Below, in pieces: positions 58,090-64,000 of a DNA stretch of 64,000 bases. The stretch comes from Gilliamella sp. WF3-4 (lineage in GTDB: Bacteria > Pseudomonadota > Gammaproteobacteria > Enterobacterales > Orbaceae). The notes below the pieces were generated by a model that ran no database searches, was not told where the DNA came from, and saw only the letters and a program-made list of their open reading frames with translations. Location: NCBI RefSeq assembly GCF_001690275.1, contig NZ_LZGW01000017.1, positions 1-64,000 of the forward strand, read 5' to 3'. Within the stretch, counting starts at the first letter, position 1. Each line of letters starts with the position of its first letter. A program made the translations under genes and the position numbers.

Positions 58090-59076
58090 ATGGATAATAC
58101 CCCTTTTTCATATAACTCGTTATCGCCTGATCTGATTATTGATAGTTTGGGATCCATCGGGATTCGTCTTGATTCAGGACTTACCGCCTTAAATAGTTAT
58201 GAAAACCGAGTCTATCAATTTCATGATGAAGATCACACCCGTTATGTTGTTAAATTTTATCGTCCTCATCGCTGGAGTCGAGCTCAGATTCTTGAAGAAC
58301 ATCAGTTTACCCAGCAGTTATTCGATGCGGAAATTCCTGTTATTACGCCATTAACATTTAATAATACGACGCTACATGAATACCACGGTTACCTGTTTTC
58401 CCTATTTCCAAGCATGGGCGGACGGCAATATGAAATGGATAATATTGAGCAGATGGAGTCTGTTGCTATGTTGCTCGGGCGTATTCATCAAATAGGTGCA
58501 AAACAATCTTTTTCATATCGCCCAACTATCGGGTTAGAGGAATATCTTTATCATCCACAAGAGGTTTTGCTATCTTGTCGCTTTATTCCCAATAAAGTTC
58601 AATCCGATCTTAAAATAATTTTAGCGCAATTAATTAAAGCTGTTGAACAATATTGGCACAATGATTGGCAACCTATTCGTTTACATGCTGATTGCCATGC
58701 TGGCAATATTTTATGGCGTGATAATGCGATGTTTGTTGATTTTGATGACTCACGCAATGGACCTGCAATCCAAGATCTATGGATGTTACTACATGGCGAT
58801 CATAAACAGCAACGTCTGCAATTAGATATGCTAATTGAGATGTATCAAGAGTTTTATCATTTTGATAACCATCAATTAAAACTTATTGAGCCTTTGAGAG
58901 CAATGAGAATGATTCACCATTTAGCATGGGTTATAGCGCGTTGGCAAGATCCTGCTTTTCCAATCGCCTTTCCATGGTTCACTGATGATGATTTTTGGCA
59001 CCAGCAATTAACTGAATTTAAACAGCAAATTACTGCTATCAAATCACCACCACTACAATTAGCACCAATGATATAA
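58090..59076 (+). CDS. srkA: Stress response kinase SrkA (YihE)
   Basis: A serine/threonine kinase of the APH/ChoK fold that counters stress-induced death (MazF-related) in E. coli. 328 residues from ATG 58090, the exact E. coli length. The frame is open from 58054, overlapping engB, but that start is not favoured. Motifs: RYVVKFYRPHRWSRAQILEE, HRLHADCHAGN-type loop seen as IRLHADCHAGNILW, MFVDFDDSRNGPAIQDLWML. In E. coli it precedes dsbA; not so here. Confidence 0.93.
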   Translation: MDNTPFSYNSLSPDLIIDSLGSIGIRLDSGLTALNSYENRVYQFHDEDHTRYVVKFYRPHRWSRAQILEEHQFTQQLFDAEIPVITPLTFNNTTLHEYHGYLFSLFPSMGGRQYEMDNIEQMESVAMLLGRIHQIGAKQSFSYRPTIGLEEYLYHPQEVLLSCRFIPNKVQSDLKIILAQLIKAVEQYWHNDWQPIRLHADCHAGNILWRDNAMFVDFDDSRNGPAIQDLWMLLHGDHKQQRLQLDMLIEMYQEFYHFDNHQLKLIEPLRAMRMIHHLAWVIARWQDPAFPIAFPWFTDDDFWHQQLTEFKQQITAIKSPPLQLAPMI

Positions 59077-59141
59077 GGCTAAAAATTAAATAAAAAGCTT
59101 GGTTGATATTATGAAAACTTAATTTATTACACTCTATTACG

Positions 59142-59438
59142 TTATAGTGAAAGGGATTGTAATAACTGCTCAAAATTAGGTTGCTTTAAAATCAACCACT
59201 CTTTTTTATGCTTAGAAAGCTGTTTTATTCGATACTCAATTTTTAGCGCTGTGGATTTATCACCCACGCTAATTTGATAAACAATGCTAAGATCTTGATG
59301 CGCTTTTAAATATTTAGAACCTTTGCCATTTTTATGTTGCTCAAAACGCCTTGTAATATCTGTCGTAATGCCAGTATAAAGTGATTGTTTAGCTGTTCTA
59401 ATAATGTATAAAAACCATTGGGAAGCGTTATTAGCCAT
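59142..59438 (-). CDS. GIY-YIG nuclease-superfamily protein (YhbQ-like)
   Basis: 98 residues, a single GIY-YIG domain: FLYIIRTAKQSLYTGITTDI, RRFEQHKNGKGSKYLKAH, LKIEYRIKQLSKHKKEWLI. YhbQ-type proteins nick or cleave DNA in vitro in E. coli; their cellular role is poorly defined. The start ATG 59438 has no strong ribosome site; an upstream TTG would add four residues. It is convergent with srkA, with 65 bases between and no clear terminator. Confidence 0.88.
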   Translation of the reverse strand: MANNASQWFLYIIRTAKQSLYTGITTDITRRFEQHKNGKGSKYLKAHQDLSIVYQISVGDKSTALKIEYRIKQLSKHKKEWLILKQPNFEQLLQSLSL

Positions 59439-59602
59439 AGATGTCAGCAATATAAATAAACAATTTCACTATAATATCATTTTTTATTAAGTAACAAATA
59501 TGTATTATTCTAAATCGTTGTTATTAATCTATGTTGCTGAGTCCCCATTACTGTTCCATTTACTTTAACGCGGATAATGTTTAAGATAAGCTAAATTTTT
59601 TG

Positions 59603-60328
59603 ATGTATTTTGGGATAATAAATTTGAATAACTTTGCAAAAATTATTGAGGTTCAACGTGGCAATTTAAAATTCGCTTACGTGCAAAATGACGAAATCAA
59701 TTATTTAGAGCTTTTTGACCAATTTTTGGCAGAAGAAGGGCATCATGAGTTACTGGATCCAAGCGATAAAATTGAACGATATACTTATCTAATCAATCAT
59801 AAGCAAGACAAATTTATTTTTAAAATTGATGGTGGCGTTGAGCATCGTTTAGAGCGTCGTTTGATAGCCAAAATTACTGGTGATTTTTATTTTAATTTAA
59901 TTCGTAAGCTGGCAAGAATATCGCTTGATAAGTGTGATATTGCTTATGAACTTTATTTGGTTGCTTTTGACCAAAAAACCAATCGCCATTATATGATTTT
60001 TAACTTCATTGAAGGTCGCTCTTTAAAATGGGATGAAATGAAAAAGTATGGCGATCAAGTAAAAGAGTGCATAGAAACGCTGCACAGTTATAATCTCGTT
60101 TCTAATGATGTGCATGGTGGAAATTTTATTTTAACGCCTGAAGGAAAAATCAAAGCCATTGATTTAACTAATTCGGGGTTTATTTGGTTGACTAAGGCCA
60201 ATGATGCAATTGAATTAAAAGAACGGTTTAATATCATAATTAAGGTGCCTTTTTGGGCTATGACGATTAAAAAGTTTACTCATGGTTTTAAACGATTATC
60301 CCGTAAAATCCGTGGTAAAGGAGATTAA
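59603..60328 (+). CDS. LPS core heptose kinase-like protein (RfaY/WaaY family)
   Basis: 241 residues with a small-molecule/protein kinase-like fold. The ATP-lysine region is KFIFKIDGGVEHRLERRLI, the catalytic loop LVSNDVHGGNFILTPEGKIKAIDLT (Asp in the VHGGNF loop), and IEGRSLKWDEM precedes it. The closest named family I recognise is RfaY, which phosphorylates heptose II of the LPS inner core. No other rfa genes are nearby, so the role is inferred by family only. The start could also be the TTG one codon earlier. Confidence 0.75.
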   Translation: MYFGIINLNNFAKIIEVQRGNLKFAYVQNDEINYLELFDQFLAEEGHHELLDPSDKIERYTYLINHKQDKFIFKIDGGVEHRLERRLIAKITGDFYFNLIRKLARISLDKCDIAYELYLVAFDQKTNRHYMIFNFIEGRSLKWDEMKKYGDQVKECIETLHSYNLVSNDVHGGNFILTPEGKIKAIDLTNSGFIWLTKANDAIELKERFNIIIKVPFWAMTIKKFTHGFKRLSRKIRGKGD

Positions 60329-60486
60329 TTATCTTATTATTGTGAGCAATTTTGTCACTTATAAAGATACTTAATCAATAACCTTTTCTTCAGCCTTAAT
60401 TAAATTTGTATTCACTATTGATAAATACTAGTAAATTAGGATGCAAAAAGCTAGAATTGATGAGCTTATTCAAAAAAGGATGGGAT

Positions 60487-61071
60487 ATGAAAAAGTTAAT
60501 TGGTTATTTGGCTGTTTTAACTATTCTAACAAGTTGCACATCGCAAAAAATGTTGTCAATTTATCAGACTAGCGGTGTTGAAATTGCTCAAAATTCGTCA
60601 GGCGCTGATATATTAAATAAGTACAATACATCACGACCAATTACCGCCCTCCACTCCTCTTTATCTTTATGTATTGCGCAAGAACTTGATAATGGTCCAG
60701 TGGTATTAGCAAGTGAAAACTATTCTGGATCACTTTGGTGGCCTTATTACAATGTGCCGAGCCAGCAAGCAATCACAGTTAGCGGAGGTGACACAATTAA
60801 ATTAGTTGAAGGTAATCATGTCGTGGCTAATGCTGTAACTGACTATCTTTACCATACTAAATATTTTATCAGTTATATCCTAACGGCAACTCGTCATCAA
60901 AATAACATCCATTATCTATTTAGCAATATTAAACAAGCTCACCAATATACAGGTTCAGTTGTAAATGATGGATTTGAAAATGTGAAAACGCTTGAAAGTG
61001 CTCACCCGAATCTGGTTATTGATGCACTTAATAAAGAGGCTGATAAAATTCAAGAATGTTTATTGCGCTAA
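60487..61071 (+). CDS. Putative lipoprotein of unknown function
   Basis: 194 residues from ATG 60487 (AAAGGA seven bases upstream). The N-terminal signal MKKLIGYLAVLTILTSCTSQ has a lipobox LTSC with Cys at 18, and Thr at +2 predicts outer-membrane sorting. The mature part (for example SLSLCIAQELDNGPVVLASE, YSGSLWWPYYNVPSQ) has no motif I recognise. The frame opens further upstream (60406), without support. It follows the RfaY-like gene by 158 bases; cotranscription is possible. Confidence 0.7.
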   Translation: MKKLIGYLAVLTILTSCTSQKMLSIYQTSGVEIAQNSSGADILNKYNTSRPITALHSSLSLCIAQELDNGPVVLASENYSGSLWWPYYNVPSQQAITVSGGDTIKLVEGNHVVANAVTDYLYHTKYFISYILTATRHQNNIHYLFSNIKQAHQYTGSVVNDGFENVKTLESAHPNLVIDALNKEADKIQECLLR

Positions 61072-61259
61072 TAATACGTTATTTTTAATTGCTATTTTTA
61101 AAAAGTTTTAGGTCAATATGCGTTTAAGTCTATTTTAGCGTTCTACTGTTTAAAACTATTAACTTCAATCTTAATCCTACTTAATTACTCAACAACTCCA
61201 AAGCAGAAAAAGCTATGTATACTTATATTATTAGTGCTAGATGCGCGATTATCCAAATA

Positions 61260-61452
61260 AAATGAATAGTCTATTAGTATTTATCAGAATTTTTAAAGGA
61301 TCTTTGGATGCAAAAGCTAAAAATATCATTTTAAAAATATAAGCAAGTATTGTGACTGCTCATAAAGTATCGGTAGAATATATATTATTCAATGCTTTTG
61401 AGCCAAATATTGCTAAATTAGTAACTGAAAGCATAAATAACGCAGTAAAATA
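61260..61452 (+). pseudogene. Short protein-like remnant, unrecognised
   Basis: A frame beginning MNSLLVFIRIFKGSLDAKAK is broken by a TAA after about 26 codons. It then resumes, possibly in a different frame, as VTAHKVSVEYILFNAFEP and NIAKLVTESINNAVK, ending near 61452. No family is recognised. The surrounding 61.07-61.68 kb is AT-rich and otherwise empty apart from a weak hairpin near 61.49-61.53 kb. Confidence 0.3.
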
Positions 61453-61684
61453 AGCAAATTATTTAGTCTGTTAAATTGCATTAGTAATAATCTGTCAATA
61501 AACTAATGTTATTAGCAGATTTTGTAATGAATATCAATTCAAACCATTGTGGTGGAAAAAGATATTGAATTTTAATGAAATACCTTTTAATCAAGTAACA
61601 CTTAAATTTAAGCTTATTAGCTTCTTTTGTTAGTTTTCACTTTATTTCTAGCTGATAAAATATTTATATGCGTTGTATTGTTAA

Positions 61685-62152
61685 TATTTACAATGTTTAC
61701 GCTCTCGAGTTGAAAGCGCTACTAAATTTATCTCTTCACCAAATAAAATCGAAATCATTAATAACGGTGATAATCTTTTAGAAGAAAGCTCACAACGTAT
61801 ATTTCAAAAAAGTTATTTAGCGAAAGGAGATAATTGTAAGATTGGTTTTATAGTGTTAGCAAACATTGATGCGTTTAATGAGCATATTCAATTGTGCGAT
61901 TCAACTAATTAAGAAAACCTATTGCAGCGTATCATTGCTCATGATAATTGTGTGGGTTTAATTTTACTTGATGTTTTTATTCTAAAACTTACAGGGTTAG
62001 AGTTATTAAAATATATTTGTATCAGTTATCTAAAAACAGATATCATTGTGGTAACTGTCGCCTGTAAAAATATTTACTTTTGGATGTCTACAGGTTGCTT
62101 TGAGTCGATATCAAAAACGTGTATATTTGTTATCTTCATCCAAAATATTTAA
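61685..62152 (+). pseudogene. Decayed two-component system: histidine kinase tail plus response-regulator start (CitA/DcuS-CitB/DcuR-like)
   Basis: One frame gives KIEIINNGDNLLEESSQRIF then QKSYLAKGDNCKIGF, which parallels the DNGPGI / IFxKGYSTKG / GxGLYL boxes of CitA/DcuS-type kinases with key glycines lost. After a TAA (61910-61912) the same frame continues IAHDNCVGLILLDVFILKL, TGLELLKYICISY, DIIVVTVACK. This resembles a receiver-domain phosphoacceptor region (DLILLDVxMPxxxGLELL ... DIIVxTAA). Both parts are truncated. The assignment rests on pattern matching by eye. Confidence 0.5.
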
Positions 62153-62300
62153 TCACAATCAAATAGCAAGTGGGCTTATTATAACTTATAACTATTGTGA
62201 GAATCTATTTTTGACCACTATAAATGGAATGCTAAATATAAAAAACCATTTTAATTATAGAGCATGATCGAAATAAAAATACGCGGGTAAATAAGTTATT

Positions 62301-62888
62301 TTACATCGTTATTTCGTCTAATGATAAGCTAAAGCTTGGCACAAAAACATCTAAAAAGTAGTCCATTTCAGGGCTATTACGTTCAGATAAAGTCTCTTTT
62401 AAACGTTGCTCTGCTAATTTAAATTCATTATTACCCGCACTTAATTCCTCAATTGTTTTCAGATAAGCACATAATGCATCAGCTTGTTTTACAATGTTTT
62501 TTTCTGCTTCGCTATAAAAATCATCATCAATTAATGTCTTAAAATCATCTTGTAACTCTTCAGGAAGCATATTAAGAAGTTTGTGTTGTGCTATTTTCTC
62601 AATTTTTTTATATTCAACAGTAATTTGCGGATTATAATATTTTGTGGGCGTCGGTAAATCGCCAGTTATTACTTCTGAAACATCATGATACATTGCTAAT
62701 AATGCGATGCGTTCAGGGTTTACATCGCCATTAAATTTCTTATTTTTAATTACAGCTAAAGCATGTGCAACAAAAGCAACTTGTAAGCTATGCTCTGATA
62801 CATTTTCTGTTCTTACATTACGCATTAAAGGCCAACGGTTAATTAGTTTTAGGCGTGATAAATGGGCAAAAAAATGGCTATTTTTCAT
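62301..62888 (-). CDS. yfbR: 5'-deoxynucleotidase YfbR (HD domain)
   Basis: Hydrolyses deoxynucleoside 5'-monophosphates to nucleosides. 195 residues with the HD-domain metal ligands His33 ([10 protein letters not shown]), His68-Asp69 ([20 protein letters not shown]) and Asp137 ([12 protein letters not shown]), at the positions known in the E. coli enzyme. A lpxC terminator lies upstream, so it has its own promoter in a short gap. No partner genes on its strand downstream. Confidence 0.94.
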   Translation of the reverse strand: MKNSHFFAHLSRLKLINRWPLMRNVRTENVSEHSLQVAFVAHALAVIKNKKFNGDVNPERIALLAMYHDVSEVITGDLPTPTKYYNPQITVEYKKIEKIAQHKLLNMLPEELQDDFKTLIDDDFYSEAEKNIVKQADALCAYLKTIEELSAGNNEFKLAEQRLKETLSERNSPEMDYFLDVFVPSFSLSLDEITM

Positions 62889-62911
62889 ATTAGTATCTCT
62901 TTAAATATAAA

Positions 62912-62944
62912 ATAAAAACGCTCCTATTTTTAATAGGAGCGTTT
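62912..62944 (-). terminator. Rho-independent terminator of lpxC
   Basis: A perfect 11-bp stem (AAACGCTCCTA/TAGGAGCGTTT) with a 7-base loop, followed on the minus strand by TTTTATTTT. It begins 24 bases after the lpxC stop. Confidence 0.9.
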
Positions 62945-62967
62945 ATAAAATATAACTATTTATGATT

Positions 62968-63882
62968 TTACGCTAAAACAAGCTGTTGAGTGCCTAACAC
63001 GAGTGGCACCGTTTGCTCTTCTGTAAATGTTACATATTCCCAAGCATCTTGTTTCGCCAATAATGCTTGTAATAATTGATTATTCAATGCATGACCTGAT
63101 TTATAACAAACTACTTCACCAATCATATTATGGCCACTCATGTATAAATCGCCAATAGTATCAAGCATTTTGTGACGAACAAATTCATCATCAAAACGTA
63201 AACCATCGTCATTGAGTACTTTATAATCATCTACCACAATTGCACAATCTAAGCTACCACCTAAGCATAAACCTTTAGATTGTAATGCTTCAATATCACG
63301 CATAAACCCAAAAGTTCTAGCTCGGCTGATTTGGCGAATAAAAGACTCAGATGAAAAATCCAACTGATAACGTTGTGAACTGTTATCAATAGCAGGATGA
63401 TGAAAATCAATGGTAAAATCTAATCTAAATCCATTATAAGGTCTTATTTCGGCCCATTTATCACCATTTTCAACTCGAATAGTTTCCTTTACACACAAAA
63501 ACTTCTTCAAGGCATTTTGTTCAGCAATACCTGCATCAAGCAATAAATAAACAAAAGGGCTTGCGCTACCGTCCATAATTGGAATTTCGGGAGCATTAAC
63601 TTCAATAATGAGATTATCAATACCTAGCCCAGCTAAAGCAGCATTGATATGCTCAACTGTTGAAATGCGAACATTATCTTCGTTTACTAAACAGGTACAA
63701 AGCATGGTATCTCGCACTGATTTTGCATCCACTGGAAAATCAACATATGGATCCAAATCAGTACGACGATAAATAATACCTGTATTTTCTGGCGCAGGGC
63801 GTAATGTCAAAGTAACTTTCTTGCCAGTATGTAAACCAACACCAGTTGCTTGAATGGTTTTCTTTAATGTTCTTTGTTTCAC
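62968..63882 (-). CDS. lpxC: UDP-3-O-acyl-N-acetylglucosamine deacetylase LpxC
   Basis: The committed step of lipid A synthesis, zinc-dependent. 304 residues: [20 protein letters not shown], the zinc His78 in [17 protein letters not shown], the active-site Glu/Asp region [16 protein letters not shown], and zinc His/Asp in [17 protein letters not shown]. The start is GTG at 63882, with AGGTG a few bases upstream. It follows ftsZ directly, as at the end of the dcw cluster. In other bacteria its level is set by FtsH proteolysis; the C-terminus here is QLVLA. Confidence 0.96.
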   Translation of the reverse strand: MKQRTLKKTIQATGVGLHTGKKVTLTLRPAPENTGIIYRRTDLDPYVDFPVDAKSVRDTMLCTCLVNEDNVRISTVEHINAALAGLGIDNLIIEVNAPEIPIMDGSASPFVYLLLDAGIAEQNALKKFLCVKETIRVENGDKWAEIRPYNGFRLDFTIDFHHPAIDNSSQRYQLDFSSESFIRQISRARTFGFMRDIEALQSKGLCLGGSLDCAIVVDDYKVLNDDGLRFDDEFVRHKMLDTIGDLYMSGHNMIGEVVCYKSGHALNNQLLQALLAKQDAWEYVTFTEEQTVPLVLGTQQLVLA

Positions 63883-63946
63883 TTTACACCTACTTTTTTG
63901 TTTGTTCCTATCGATTTTGACAATAAAAAATCAAATAAGTTCAATT

Positions 63947-64000
63947 CTAATTCGCTTGCTTACGGATGAAAGCTGGAATATCTAAAATTTTATGATCCTC
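63947..64000 (-). CDS. ftsZ: FtsZ, C-terminal end only
   Basis: The last 17 codons of a gene entering from the right: EDHKILDIPAFIRKQAN then TAG. The core LDIPAFIRKQA is the conserved C-terminal peptide by which FtsZ binds FtsA and ZipA. Its position 64 bases before lpxC agrees with the ftsZ-lpxC order of the dcw cluster. Confidence 0.9.
   Translation of the reverse strand, partial: EDHKILDIPAFIRKQAN

Noticed and set aside
61922..62152. Intact 76-residue gene
   Set aside because: It would start at a TTG without a ribosome site, and the sequence reads as a truncated, drifted receiver domain. Treated as part of a pseudogene.

Overview
The window is AT-rich bacterial chromosome from a gammaproteobacterium. 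Evidence for that: the tRNA-Thr(UGU)/Tyr/Gly/Thr(GGU)-tuf operon, the xerD-dsbC-recJ cluster, the sdaC-serine deaminase pair, ftsZ-lpxC, yggX-mltC, alaA, loiP, bepA, rapZ, srkA and yfbR are all proteins or gene orders of the Enterobacterales/Orbales/Pasteurellales group. The low GC, the richness in PTS systems and the protein sequences make an Orbaceae gut symbiont (Gilliamella or a relative) the best guess. That genus-level call is inference, not proven by the window.

Layout. 1-1.5 kb: tRNA-tuf operon (tuf runs off the left edge). 1.5-7.3 kb: adhE, tcdA and a dhaK-dhaL pair. 7.4-10.8 kb: mobile-element zone with an IS5-family element, a DMT-type permease gene, an IS3-family element with a broken OrfA, and the tail of an IS481-type transposase. 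10.8-15.8 kb: a five-gene sugar operon (galactitol-type EIIA-EIIB-EIIC, a PRD regulator, a FucA-like class II aldolase). 16.3-18 kb: ACT-domain protein plus UPF0210 protein. 18-23.7 kb: alaA, loiP, queA, a loiP paralogue, tgt, tRNA-Pro. 24.3-27.8 kb: LacI-type repressor divergent from an ascorbate-type PTS (EIIA, EIIB, EIIC) with visible operator and CRP-like sites. 28-32.2 kb: APC amino-acid permease, adhP-type alcohol dehydrogenase, LacD-type aldolase. 32.4-45.3 kb: mostly housekeeping (grxB, xerD, dsbC, recJ, mpl, serine deaminase and transporter, proS). 45.6-59.5 kb: envelope and RNA/ribosome genes (bepA, rluC, dsbB, rluA, rdgB, rapZ, yibQ-like, envC, mltC, yggX, argD-type aminotransferase, engB, srkA, GIY-YIG protein). 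59.6-62.3 kb: LPS-core kinase-like gene, an unknown lipoprotein and about 1.2 kb of decayed sequence. 62.3-64 kb: yfbR, lpxC and the last codons of ftsZ.

The metabolic theme is anaerobic sugar and polyol use. Two PTS systems, a FucA-like and a LacD-like aldolase, and DhaKL would all converge on dihydroxyacetone phosphate. AdhE/AdhP dispose of aldehydes, and serine deaminase yields pyruvate. The substrates of both PTS systems are not evident from the window.

No CRISPR array, prophage, or recognisable defence or secretion cluster was seen. The most notable material is the substrate-orphan PTS-aldolase operon, dhaKL without dhaM, a pair of related non-coding repeat regions 30 kb apart, nested IS debris, the loiP duplication around queA, and several pseudogene remnants (a probable CitA/DcuS-type two-component pair among them).
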